A stretch of 40,380 nucleotides of DNA. It comes from Anaerolineaceae bacterium UBA700 (lineage in GTDB: Bacteria; Chloroflexota; Anaerolineae; Anaerolineales; Anaerolineaceae). The position numbers and the translations under genes were made by a program. Positions 19,886 to 28,065 of the stretch are shown piece by piece; within the stretch, counting starts at the first letter, position 1; every line of letters starts with the position of its first letter. Location of the stretch: positions 28,588-68,967 of the forward strand of contig DBMK01000167.1 of NCBI GenBank assembly GCA_002298885.1, read 5' to 3'. The notes beneath the pieces were generated by a model. That model was not told the origin of the DNA. It did no database searches and saw only the letters and a program-made list of their open reading frames with translations.

Positions 19886-19892
19886 AAGAATC

Positions 19893-20918
19893 ATGACCGA
19901 TCAATACACACTCACTCCGGAAATGCTCGTGCCGCGCCTTGGCGATGCGCTGGTCGAAAAAGGCATCGTCAGCGCCGACCAGCTTCAGAAGGCCCTTTTC
20001 ATGCAGGAGGATCTGCGTGAAAACGGCCGATTCTTGCGCCTGGGCCAGGTTTTGAATGAAATGGGCCTGGTCGATCAGACCACCCTTGACTCGGTTATTG
20101 CCGAACAGATTCTCAACCTGCGCGCCGCCCTCGAGGATGCCAATGCCCAGCTTGAACGGCGGGTGATCGAGCGCACGGCCCAGCTCCAGGAAGCGCTGCA
20201 AAAGCTTTCCGAATTGAACCAGGTCAAATCCAATTTCGTCGCCAATATTTCCCACGAGCTGCGCACGCCGCTCACCCACGTCAAAGGCTACGTAGAGCTT
20301 CTGCTGAACGGCGATCTGGGTCCCCTGACCGAGGACCAGTTGCGCGCCATGAACACGATGTTCCGCGCTTCGGAGAGGCTGAGCCGCCTGATTGAGGATC
20401 TGATTGCCTTCTCCATGGCCGAGCGCGGCGATGTTGCGGTCCGCCAGACCACGGTCAACCTGGCGGCTGTAAGCCTGGCGGTCAAGAACCGGTCAGCCGC
20501 CAAGGCCGCCGAGAAATCGATCGCCCTCGACCTGGTCTGTCCGCAGGAGGCCATCCTGGTCGAAGCAGATGAGGAGAAAATCACCTGGGTGTTGCTCCAA
20601 CTCGTCGATAACGCCCTCAAATTCACCCCCGCAAACGGGCGCGTCTGGCTGGAGATTGCCCTGGAATCCACCCTGGCCCGGGTCGCCGTCAAAGATACCG
20701 GCATTGGCATTCCGACCGATCGGATTGACGAGGTCTTCGAGCCTTTCCACCAACTCGACGAATCGTCGACCCGCAAATTCGGGGGCACCGGCCTGGGCCT
20801 CACCCTGGCCAAGAAAATTGTCGAGGCCCACGGTTCGCTGATCCGGGTGACCTCTGAAGTTGGCAAGGGCAGCCAGTTCGAATTTTTCTTGAAGCTGGCA
20901 GGCAGTTCAAGGGTTTAA
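19893..20918 (+). CDS. Histidine kinase with N-terminal MshEN-like (c-di-GMP-type) domain
   Basis: This cytoplasmic kinase of 341 residues has no membrane span. Two 24-residue MshEN-type motifs (R15-Q38 and R49-Q72), each RLGxxLxxxG(I/L)VxxxxLxxx(L/I)xxQ, occupy the N-terminus. A coiled coil follows (about 75-110), then HisKA with phospho-acceptor H121 in ISHELRTP, and a HATPase_c domain with N, G1 (DTGIGI) and G2 (GGTGLGL) boxes. MshEN domains bind c-di-GMP in MshE and PilB-type ATPases, so this kinase may sense c-di-GMP; the spacer here is 10 residues rather than the usual 5. I chose the ATG at 19893; an in-frame GTG at 19857 would overlap the upstream gene. It pairs with the kinase and regulator downstream. 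Confidence 0.88.
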   Translation: MTDQYTLTPEMLVPRLGDALVEKGIVSADQLQKALFMQEDLRENGRFLRLGQVLNEMGLVDQTTLDSVIAEQILNLRAALEDANAQLERRVIERTAQLQEALQKLSELNQVKSNFVANISHELRTPLTHVKGYVELLLNGDLGPLTEDQLRAMNTMFRASERLSRLIEDLIAFSMAERGDVAVRQTTVNLAAVSLAVKNRSAAKAAEKSIALDLVCPQEAILVEADEEKITWVLLQLVDNALKFTPANGRVWLEIALESTLARVAVKDTGIGIPTDRIDEVFEPFHQLDESSTRKFGGTGLGLTLAKKIVEAHGSLIRVTSEVGKGSQFEFFLKLAGSSRV

Positions 20919-20947
20919 CGGGGAGAATCTCCTCTGAAAGGAAGCCT

Positions 20948-22150
20948 ATGAGCCAGATTTCGACCTCTCCTCATCCAATCCAGCTTGAACATCTGTATGC
21001 CATCAGCAAAAGCATCACCCAGACACTGGAATGGAAAAAAGCACTCGATGATATTGCTAACCTGGTACGCAGGATCTTCATATTCGACAACCTGGTGGTC
21101 TATCTTGGCGGAAAGAATGGCGAAGGATTAGAGGTTGTGTATGCACGGGCAACCGGCAGAGGGCGCTCGGCCGAAGCCGACTCCGCCTGGGGTGAAAATG
21201 CTGCCTTCGATGCGATCCAAACGCGTAACACCGTCCTGACCGAGCCGGTTTCGGCCGAATCGTCCAACCGCCTCGAGCGTCCCTACGTCCTGGGGATTCC
21301 GCTCGTCGTTGGCGACCTGGTGCTCGGCGCAATTATCTACATCCGTTTCGGCGGACCGGTGTTTACCCTGGACAGCATCGAGCTGGCCGAATATATCTCT
21401 GGACAGATCACCCTATTAATGGAACGCCAGCGCGTACAGGAGGAATACAAGATCCTCGAGGCCCAGCACCAGCAGGCGCGCCTGCAGCAGGATTTCGTCT
21501 CGACCATTTCCCACGAGCTGCGCAACCCGCTGGGCTTTATTAAGGGGTACACGACCACCCTGCTGCGTTCCGACGCGCAATGGGACCAGAGCACCCAGAT
21601 CGAATTCCTGCGCATCATCGACCAGGAAACCGACCACATGCAGGAGCTGATCGAAAACCTGCTCGATTCGGCCCGCTTGCAAGCCGGCCAGTTGCGCTTT
21701 CAATTCCAGATTGTGCGCCTGGATTCGTTAATGAACGACGTCATCACCCGCGCCAACCTGCACCATCCGGACCTGGTCTTCAACCTGGAAATCCCCCAGC
21801 CGCTCTTCCCTATCACCGCCGATCCCGTCCGCCTGGCGCAGGTGATGGAAAACCTGGTAAGTAATACCATCAAATATGCACCCGGTTCAGACATCTCTAT
21901 TACAATTAAGCAGCAAGATCAAAAATCGATCATTTCCTTCAGCGACCACGGTCCTGGGATTCCCGAGGCGGATTTACCGTTCATTTTCGACCGCTTTTTC
22001 CGCAGCTCGGCTTCGCCCACCATTCATGGATCGGGCCTTGGTCTGTATATATGCAAGCATATTGTCCAGGCGCATCACGGTGAATTGACCGTTTCATCTA
22101 CGCCAGGTGAGGGAACGACTTTCACGGTCATTTTGCCGGGTCAATTCTAA
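20948..22150 (+). CDS. GAF-domain sensor histidine kinase
   Basis: This 400-residue soluble kinase has an N-terminal GAF domain (about residues 15-160), a helical linker, HisKA with H189 in ISHELRNP, and HATPase_c with DHGPGI and GSGLGLYI boxes. The GAF domain would sense a small molecule or redox/light cue, and none of the usual bilin or heme cysteine/histidine signatures stands out. It begins 29 bases after the first kinase and is followed 31 bases later by the response regulator, so two kinases and one regulator form a module. Confidence 0.92.
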   Translation: MSQISTSPHPIQLEHLYAISKSITQTLEWKKALDDIANLVRRIFIFDNLVVYLGGKNGEGLEVVYARATGRGRSAEADSAWGENAAFDAIQTRNTVLTEPVSAESSNRLERPYVLGIPLVVGDLVLGAIIYIRFGGPVFTLDSIELAEYISGQITLLMERQRVQEEYKILEAQHQQARLQQDFVSTISHELRNPLGFIKGYTTTLLRSDAQWDQSTQIEFLRIIDQETDHMQELIENLLDSARLQAGQLRFQFQIVRLDSLMNDVITRANLHHPDLVFNLEIPQPLFPITADPVRLAQVMENLVSNTIKYAPGSDISITIKQQDQKSIISFSDHGPGIPEADLPFIFDRFFRSSASPTIHGSGLGLYICKHIVQAHHGELTVSSTPGEGTTFTVILPGQF

Positions 22151-22181
22151 TCAGTCCATTCTCCTATGGGGAGGTGCATGC

Positions 22182-22880
22182 ATGACACGTATTTTGGCAG
22201 TGGACGACGAACGGCTTTACCAGCACTTATTGCAGGTGAACCTTGAAAAAGAAGGTTTTGAAGTCTTTACCGCAGGGAACGGACTGGATGCGCTGGACAT
22301 GGTTTCCAACCGTCACCCCGATCTGGTGATTATGGATATCATGATGCCGAAAATGGACGGGATCGACACCTGCGAGCGCATCCGCCAATTCTCGAATGTG
22401 CCGATCATTATCCTCACCGCCCGCGGCGAAGAACAGGACCGGGTGCGCGGGCTGAACGTCGGCGCCGACGATTACGTCGTCAAGCCATTTTCAGCCACCG
22501 AGCTGGTTGCCCGCGTGCGCGCCGTGCTGCGCCGGACCAGCAGCTCGGAACAGATAACCCAGAACCGTTATTTTACCCACGCCAATTTGAAGATTGACTT
22601 TGCCCGCGCCGAGGTCTGGAAAGACAACAAGCCGGTTTACTTGTCCGCCACCGAATATCGCTTATTGATCCAATTTGCTCATCACATCGGGCAGGTGATG
22701 ACCGCTGAAGAACTGCTGATGGCCATCTGGGGACCGCAGTACCGTGAGGATAAGGAAATATTGTGGGTGAGCATCGCCCGCCTGCGCCAGAAGCTCGAAG
22801 ATAATCCCCATTCACCGCAGCACATCGTCACTCGGGCCGGCCTCGGCTATTTAATGCCTCCAATCGAGAAAGAACACTGA
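22182..22880 (+). CDS. OmpR/PhoB-family response regulator
   Basis: This 232-residue regulator has a receiver domain with the acidic pair D8-D9, phospho-acceptor D52 (in MDIMMP), the switch T and K (TAR, KPF), and a C-terminal winged helix (about residues 130-230) ending with a recognition helix and a TRAGLGY wing. The ATG at 22182 has GGGGAGG at 22168-22174. A longer in-frame start at 22107 would overlap the kinase and lacks such a site. It is the only regulator beside the two kinases, and a likely target of both. Confidence 0.93.
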   Translation: MTRILAVDDERLYQHLLQVNLEKEGFEVFTAGNGLDALDMVSNRHPDLVIMDIMMPKMDGIDTCERIRQFSNVPIIILTARGEEQDRVRGLNVGADDYVVKPFSATELVARVRAVLRRTSSSEQITQNRYFTHANLKIDFARAEVWKDNKPVYLSATEYRLLIQFAHHIGQVMTAEELLMAIWGPQYREDKEILWVSIARLRQKLEDNPHSPQHIVTRAGLGYLMPPIEKEH

Positions 22881-22882
22881 AC

Positions 22883-23185
22883 ATGATATTTGAAAGCGAT
22901 GAAAGTGGAAAAATCTTCACCGAGGTCATCACCAAGAAACCGGTTGAAGTATTGATCCAGACGACCAGCCATTTAATTCACGGTTTCGTCCACATCCGGC
23001 CTCAGGCCCGCCTTAAGGACGAGATCGACCAGGACGAGTTATCACTGGCCGTAACGGATGCCAAAGTTTACGGACAAAAGGACGAGATTCTCTTCTACAG
23101 CAAATTCTTAGCGCTCAACCGCCGGCAAATCATCTGGATCATACCCTATGCAGAGCTGGTTGAGCCAGGGCAAGAGCAACCGTGA
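22883..23185 (+). CDS. Small beta-rich protein coupled to CpaF, unknown function
   Basis: I cannot name this 100-residue protein with confidence; its pattern faintly recalls the DUF6812-type families. It has alternating beta-like stretches (about residues 19-38, 52-62 and 66-90), no membrane span and no catalytic motif. It follows the regulator by 2 bases, and its TGA overlaps the GTG start of the CpaF gene by 4 bases (GTGA), so translation is coupled and stoichiometric production with the ATPase is likely. A partner or adaptor of CpaF is a plausible inference. Sequence reading ends acidic (EPGQEQP). Confidence 0.65.
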   Translation: MIFESDESGKIFTEVITKKPVEVLIQTTSHLIHGFVHIRPQARLKDEIDQDELSLAVTDAKVYGQKDEILFYSKFLALNRRQIIWIIPYAELVEPGQEQP

Positions 23186-24489
23186 TAAACCAGATTCAAT
23201 TTAACGCCAGTGACCTGAACAAATTAAAGGTTTTTTTGATGGGGGAAATTTCACGCGAGATGGAACAGAATCCGCCGGCCCTTATCGACCGCCGGACGTA
23301 CATCACAGAGGTAATCGAGAAAGTGCTTACAGCACGTCGAATTACGCTGCCGCCCACCATCTTGCAGCAGGCAACCCACGATCTCCTCGACGAAATCCTG
23401 GGGTTTGGCCCGCTGCAGCCACTGCTGGAGGACGACGAGATCAGCGAAGTCATGGTCAACGGTCGGGAAAAAGTCTACATCGAGCGCAAAGGCATCCTGA
23501 CCAAGACCAACATCAAATTCGATTCTGACGAACAGATCCTGCGTATCATCGACCGCATCATCCTCCCCCTGGGACGCCACATCGACGCCGAAAGCCCGAT
23601 GGTTGACGCCCGCCTGCCGGATGGCTCGCGCGTGAACGCCGCAATTCCCCCCGTCACGATCGACGGGCCGTCGATTACCATCCGTAAATTTGCCAAAGAG
23701 AAATTGAGCGTCAAACAGATGATCGAGTTTGGGACGCTGACCCCCAGTATGGCCGATTTTATCCGCGCCTGCGTAGTCGCTCGTCTCAACATCATCATTT
23801 CCGGCGGTACCGGCTCCGGCAAGACCACCCTGCTTAACGTCCTTTCCAGCTTCCTCCCGGAAGGCGAGCGCATCATCACCATCGAAGATGCCGCCGAGCT
23901 GCGCCTGCAGCAGGACCACGTGTTGCGCATGGAGACGAAGCCAGCGGATATCGAAGGGCGAAATTCCGTCTCCATCCGCGACCTGGTGCGTAATTCACTG
24001 CGCATGCGCCCGGACCGCATCGTCGTTGGCGAAGTGCGCGGCGGCGAGGCTTTGGACATGCTACAGGCCATGAATACCGGTCACGACGGATCATTGACCA
24101 CGCTGCACGCCAATACGCCCCGCGATGCCATCTCGCGCCTCGAGACGTTGGTGATGATGGCCGGCATGGAACTGCCGGTTAAAGTCATCCGCACTCAAAT
24201 TGCCTCGGCGATCGATTTAATCATACAATTATCTCGTTTGAAAGGTGGCGAACGTAAAGTCACCTCTGTGGCGGAAATTTCCGGTATGGAAGGCGACACC
24301 GTGGTGATGACCGAGGTCTTTAAATACGAGCAAACCGGGGTTTCTACGGACGGCAAGGCTATCGGTGAGCTGAAGCCAACCGGCATTCGCCCGCTTTTTA
24401 CCCCGCGCCTCGAAGCCGCCGGGTTCAAATTGGGGCCAGAAGTGTTCGGCGCAAAATTGACCAACATTCTTTCTCAAAATCGACGTTAA
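23182..24489 (+). CDS. CpaF/TadA-type secretion ATPase
   Basis: This 435-residue ATPase of the VirB11/CpaF family has Walker A GGTGSGKT (residues 208-215), the Walker B region around VVGEVRGGEA with E284 and the histidine box TGHDGSLTTLHA (299-310), all intact. In tad/Flp pilus loci CpaF powers pilin assembly; homologues drive type II and archaeal-like machines. No TadB, TadC, TadE, prepilin or peptidase lies in the window, so it may be a solitary ATPase or the pilus genes may be elsewhere. The GTG start overlaps the previous stop. It lies in the same run as two kinases and a regulator. Confidence 0.93.
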   Translation: MINQIQFNASDLNKLKVFLMGEISREMEQNPPALIDRRTYITEVIEKVLTARRITLPPTILQQATHDLLDEILGFGPLQPLLEDDEISEVMVNGREKVYIERKGILTKTNIKFDSDEQILRIIDRIILPLGRHIDAESPMVDARLPDGSRVNAAIPPVTIDGPSITIRKFAKEKLSVKQMIEFGTLTPSMADFIRACVVARLNIIISGGTGSGKTTLLNVLSSFLPEGERIITIEDAAELRLQQDHVLRMETKPADIEGRNSVSIRDLVRNSLRMRPDRIVVGEVRGGEALDMLQAMNTGHDGSLTTLHANTPRDAISRLETLVMMAGMELPVKVIRTQIASAIDLIIQLSRLKGGERKVTSVAEISGMEGDTVVMTEVFKYEQTGVSTDGKAIGELKPTGIRPLFTPRLEAAGFKLGPEVFGAKLTNILSQNRR

Positions 24490-24514
24490 ATGATTTGCCT
24501 GGGATAGGTCCGCT

Positions 24515-25195
24515 ATGGATAAACAACAACAAATGATCCAACTACGCTTGAGGAAGTTAGGCTTGCTGATTTTCGATGCGCGCAACTCAGCCCGTCGCAG
24601 CGTCCAGGAATGCGCCGACGCCATTGGCGTTTCACATGAGGAGTACCAGGCTTACGAAAGAGGGGAAAGCGCCCCTTCGCTCCCCGAAATTGAAAACCTG
24701 GCCTTCTACCTGGATATCCCCATCGAGCATTTCTGGGGTGGTGAAAGCCTGAGCGCTCGGGTGAAGCCTGAAAACGTCCAGCAAAAAGAGCAGCTCCGCA
24801 AGATCCGCGACCGCCTGATCGGCGCTTCCCTCCGAGCCGCCCGCGCCAGGCTGAATTTCTCGGCCAAAGAGTTATCTCTGGCCACCCTCATCCCCGAAGA
24901 AAAGATCAATGAGTATGAACTGGGCTCGTGCCCGGTTCCGCTGCCCGAGTTGGAGATCCTGGCCAAAGCGCTCGACCTACGGGTTGAAGACCTGATCGAC
25001 CAACGCGGGCCGATCGGCAAATGGCGCGCCGAGCGGATCGAATCGGCGCGCTTCTTCGAGCTTGAGCCGGACCTGCGTAAGTTTATTTGCACCCCGGTTA
25101 ATTTGCCTTACGTTAACCTTGCCGTCCGACTCAGCCAGCTATCGGTCGAAAAACTGCGCAAGATTGCAGAATCCATCCTTGAAATCACCTTCTAA
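24515..25195 (+). CDS. Tandem XRE-type helix-turn-helix regulator
   Basis: This 226-residue protein contains two XRE-family helix-turn-helix domains, at about residues 8-70 and 95-160, both with the YERGESAPSLPE or YELGSCPVPLPE type helix-loop. The halves are similar enough to suggest an internal duplication. The rest (about 165-226) is helical with no other domain. A single chain with two XRE domains may bind DNA as a pseudo-dimer. It follows cpaF by 25 bases and precedes the TPR gene by 5, so it is probably co-expressed with the signalling genes. Confidence 0.8.
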   Translation: MDKQQQMIQLRLRKLGLLIFDARNSARRSVQECADAIGVSHEEYQAYERGESAPSLPEIENLAFYLDIPIEHFWGGESLSARVKPENVQQKEQLRKIRDRLIGASLRAARARLNFSAKELSLATLIPEEKINEYELGSCPVPLPELEILAKALDLRVEDLIDQRGPIGKWRAERIESARFFELEPDLRKFICTPVNLPYVNLAVRLSQLSVEKLRKIAESILEITF

Positions 25196-25200
25196 ATCCT

Positions 25201-25737
25201 ATGAGCGAAACCCAAGATACAATTATCGAACAGGCGAAATCTGCCTACAATGACGAGGATTACACCCGCGCCGCTGAATTGTTCAAAGCTGCCGCCGACC
25301 AGTTCAATGCTGCCGGCGACCCCCTATCGGCGGCAGAAATGGCCAACAACCGTAGCGTGGCCTTGTTGAAAGCCAACGACGCCAGGGGCGCGCTGGCGGT
25401 CGTCGAAGGCACGGATGCGGTATTCGAGCAGGCCGGCGACGTGCGCCGTCAGGCGATGGCGCTGGCAAACAAAGCTGCCGCCCTCGAATCCTTGAAGAAA
25501 TTCCCCGAGGCGCTTGAGCTCTATGAACGCTCTTCGGCCCTGCTCAAGCAGATTGGCGAGGGCGAATTACGCGCCTACGTCTTGAAGTGCATCTCGGCCA
25601 TCCAACTCCGCCAGGGAAAACAGTTGGACGCCATGGTTTCGATGCAGGCATCTCTGGATAACAAGCCCAGCCCGGGCATTAAAGACCGTTTCATGAAACG
25701 CCTGATCGAGCAGGTTTTTAACCTCATGAGAAGGTAA
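25201..25737 (+). CDS. TPR-repeat protein
   Basis: This 178-residue protein consists of helix-loop-helix repeats of TPR type, with Ala/Leu/Tyr-rich pairs at about residues 10-40, 50-80, 85-115 and 120-150. It has no signal peptide, membrane span or catalytic residues, so it is a likely protein-interaction scaffold in the cytoplasm. Its ATG follows the regulator stop by 5 bases and it ends 7 bases before the GNAT gene. Partners are unknown; co-transcription with the CpaF-type ATPase suggests one. Confidence 0.8.
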   Translation: MSETQDTIIEQAKSAYNDEDYTRAAELFKAAADQFNAAGDPLSAAEMANNRSVALLKANDARGALAVVEGTDAVFEQAGDVRRQAMALANKAAALESLKKFPEALELYERSSALLKQIGEGELRAYVLKCISAIQLRQGKQLDAMVSMQASLDNKPSPGIKDRFMKRLIEQVFNLMRR

Positions 25738-25744
25738 GACTACA

Positions 25745-26587
25745 GTGCCCGATCTTGTCATCCGCCAGGCAGGCCCGGCTGATTTCAGCGGACTAAACTC
25801 GCTTCTCGAAACCGCTCCAAACGTCCACCGCCACCTGGATTGGCGCCCGCCCCTGGACTGGCTGGGCCAACAGCCGTTCTGGCTCGTTGAAGATAAGAAC
25901 AGAATATTGGCAGCCATCGCCTGCCCCGCAGACCCCCCCGGAGTCGCCTGGATCCGGTTGTTTGCAGTTCACTCCGGCCTGGATTTAAAATCGACCTGGC
26001 AGCAGCTTTTCGCTAAAATCCAGGCTTATTATAAGGATCCTTCCGCAATCAAGATTGCTGCCATAGCCATTTACCCGTGGTTTGGCGGTATTTTGAAACA
26101 ATCGGGGTTCAAACTGCGCCAGGAGATCGTCATTCTGGAATGGGATAACACCCTGCCCCCCGCCGTCCAGGTCTCTCAGGCCATCCAGATCCGCCGGATC
26201 GAAACAGCCGACCTGCCCCAGGTGACCACGGTTGACAACCGGGCGTTCGACCCGCTCTGGCAAAACTCCGGGGAAAGCCTCAAGCTTGCCCTGCTGCAGT
26301 CCGCCTACGCCACGTTGGCCGAGGAAGATGGCGAAATAATCGGTTATCAGATTAGTACCGCCGCCGGGTTCAGCGCTCACCTGGCCAGGCTGGCCGTTCT
26401 GCCTGAGAAACAACGCAAATCGATCGGCTTTTTGCTCGTGCAGGACTTGCTGCGTTATTTTTCCAGCCAGGAGATGTACCGGGTGACCGTGAACACCCAG
26501 GACAACAACCATGCTTCCCTCAACCTCTATCGAAAGCTGGGATTCTGGATGACGGGAGACCAATTCGAAGTTTACGTTTACGAATGA
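25745..26587 (+). CDS. GNAT family N-acetyltransferase
   Basis: This 280-residue protein has a C-terminal GNAT domain (about residues 145-280), with the VxxE/QxxxIG acetyl-CoA loop region (LAVLPEKQRKSIGFLL) and the terminal YRKLGF motif. The N-terminal 140 residues also look like a degraded GNAT-type fold. The GTG start at 25745 has only a weak Shine-Dalgarno. It acetylates an amine on an unknown substrate. Its place in the run suggests co-regulation, not necessarily a shared pathway. Confidence 0.82.
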   Translation: MPDLVIRQAGPADFSGLNSLLETAPNVHRHLDWRPPLDWLGQQPFWLVEDKNRILAAIACPADPPGVAWIRLFAVHSGLDLKSTWQQLFAKIQAYYKDPSAIKIAAIAIYPWFGGILKQSGFKLRQEIVILEWDNTLPPAVQVSQAIQIRRIETADLPQVTTVDNRAFDPLWQNSGESLKLALLQSAYATLAEEDGEIIGYQISTAAGFSAHLARLAVLPEKQRKSIGFLLVQDLLRYFSSQEMYRVTVNTQDNNHASLNLYRKLGFWMTGDQFEVYVYE

Positions 26588-26596
26588 GGAGTTGGA

Positions 26597-27277
26597 ATGA
26601 GCCGTTTTCTTGCCAGGAGAGATGAATTGAGAGCCCAGCAGCGCCGCCAGGAACAAATAAAGCGCTTGCTGCCATTTTTCATTATTGGGGTCGTAGCCGT
26701 TGTGATCCTGGCTGTCCTGATTATTCCCACCCTGATCAAGCCGTCCACGAACATTTCACTCGCCAACGGCAGCGCCATGGGCAACCCTGATGCCCCGGTA
26801 AAGGTGATTGAATTTGGAGATTACCAATGCCCGAACTGCGCTTCCTTTTTTGCCTTCGACGAGCCCGAAATCGTCAAAGCTTTTGTGACCACCGGCAAGA
26901 TTACTTTCAGCTTCTCACCCTTCAGTTTTCTTGGCCAGGAATCTATCGACGCAGCTCAGGCTGCTTACTGCGCCCGGGACCAGAACAAGTTCTGGGAGTA
27001 TCACGACGCGCTTTACAACCACCAGGGGGCCGAGAACAAAGGCGCCTTCACCATCGCCAACCTCGAGCGTTACGCTGAGGACCTGGGCTTGAAAATGGAT
27101 GCGTTCAAGCCCTGCCTCGAAAGCAAGAAGTACGCCTCTCAAGTTGACAGCGACAATGCCTTCGCCGTCAGCAATAAAGTGAAATCGACTCCCTCCTTCA
27201 TGGTCGACGGCAAAGTCGTCTCCCAGGAAGCTCTCGTCGAAGCCATCAACGTCGCACTTAAAGCAAAAGGGAAATAA
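26597..27277 (+). CDS. DsbA-family thioredoxin-fold protein, membrane anchored
   Basis: This 226-residue protein has a basic N-terminus, one transmembrane segment (about residues 25-46) and an extracytoplasmic thioredoxin fold with the active-site pair C78-P-N-C81 and the cis-Pro in STPSF. The family oxidises or isomerises disulfides in exported proteins, like DsbA and BdbD. A DsbB-type partner is not visible. It is the last gene of the run and is followed after 14 bases by the strong bidirectional terminator. Confidence 0.9.
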   Translation: MSRFLARRDELRAQQRRQEQIKRLLPFFIIGVVAVVILAVLIIPTLIKPSTNISLANGSAMGNPDAPVKVIEFGDYQCPNCASFFAFDEPEIVKAFVTTGKITFSFSPFSFLGQESIDAAQAAYCARDQNKFWEYHDALYNHQGAENKGAFTIANLERYAEDLGLKMDAFKPCLESKKYASQVDSDNAFAVSNKVKSTPSFMVDGKVVSQEALVEAINVALKAKGK

Positions 27278-27290
27278 CCACCCCTGCATT

Positions 27291-27346
27291 AAAAAAACGG
27301 GGTTCTTTTAAACGACTTCGACGTCCAAAAAGCACCCCGTTTATTA
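27291..27346. terminator. Bidirectional intrinsic terminator
   Basis: AAACGGGGT (27295-27303) and ACCCCGTTT (27334-27342) form a 9-bp stem, extended inside by CTTTT (27305-27309) with AAAAG (27328-27332). A-runs on one side and T-rich sequence on the other flank it, so it ends both the 14-gene plus run and the convergent DUF554 operon. Confidence 0.9.
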
Positions 27347-27357
27347 ATTGCGGCCAT

Positions 27358-28065
27358 TTACAAAATTCCAAGCCTTGAAAAAATCCACACCAACAGCGGC
27401 GCGATGACCAGGGCGGGGAGAAAATTGCCGGCCCGAATTTGCTTGATTTGCAGCAGGCTGCTGATCGCAATCGCCATGAGGATCAAGCCCCCGGTGGCGC
27501 TCATCTCTGTCATCATCACTGGAGTGACCACGCTCTGCACCTGGGCAGCAAGAAGGGTGATCCCGCCCTGGTAAATCAACAACGGGATAATCGAAAATAC
27601 CACCCCGATCCCCAGGCTGGAAGCAAACGCCAGCGACGCGAACGCGTCGAGGATCGATTTAACCGCCAGGACTTGAAAATCGCCTTTCAATCCGTCTTGA
27701 ATCGAACCCAGGATAGCCATCGGACCGACGCAGAACACCAGGGATGCGGTCAAGAAACCGCGCACGAAATTGGCGTCTCCGGATGTCTGCTGGCGAGCGA
27801 ACAGTTTTTCCAGCCAGGCGCCGAATTTTTTTAAACCGTCTTCGATCTGCCACCATTCGCCCAACAGGCCTCCCACCAGCAGGCTGCCTGCCACCAACAG
27901 AGAATTCTGGGTTTTGATAAACATTTGCAAGCCAAATCCCAGCGTGAACAGGCCCAGCCCGGCGACCACCGTCTGGCTCAATCGTTCCGGCAGCCTGGAC
28001 CCGAAGCGCGTGCCCAGCAGCCCGCCGATGGCCACGCCGGCAATGTTAATCAAAGTCCCGATCAT
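27358..28065 (-). CDS. DUF554 integral membrane protein
   Basis: This 235-residue protein has six to seven hydrophobic segments and starts with the typical MIGTLINIAGVAIGG of the DUF554 (YdfK/YqgA) family, whose function is not established; transport is suspected from topology. GGGAGAAG just before the ATG at 28065 supports the start. Its first 20 bases overlap the end of the adenosyltransferase gene. It is the last gene of the minus-strand run and ends at the shared terminator. Confidence 0.88.
   Translation of the reverse strand: MIGTLINIAGVAIGGLLGTRFGSRLPERLSQTVVAGLGLFTLGFGLQMFIKTQNSLLVAGSLLVGGLLGEWWQIEDGLKKFGAWLEKLFARQQTSGDANFVRGFLTASLVFCVGPMAILGSIQDGLKGDFQVLAVKSILDAFASLAFASSLGIGVVFSIIPLLIYQGGITLLAAQVQSVVTPVMMTEMSATGGLILMAIAISSLLQIKQIRAGNFLPALVIAPLLVWIFSRLGIL

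Noticed and set aside
19857..19892. Upstream GTG start for the MshEN kinase
   Set aside because: It would overlap the amidohydrolase gene by 29 bases with no ribosome site; the ATG at 19893 gives a normal N-terminus.
22107..22181. Longer start for the response regulator
   Set aside because: It would overlap the kinase gene; the ATG at 22182 has GGGGAGG before it and starts at the receiver domain.
23251..23919. Minus-strand open frame of 222 codons within cpaF
   Set aside because: It mirrors the conserved ATPase region and shows only Asp/Gly/Val-rich shadow composition.
23918..23923. CACGTG inside cpaF as a parS core
   Set aside because: The flanking bases do not match TGTTTCACGTGAAACA; it is within conserved coding sequence.
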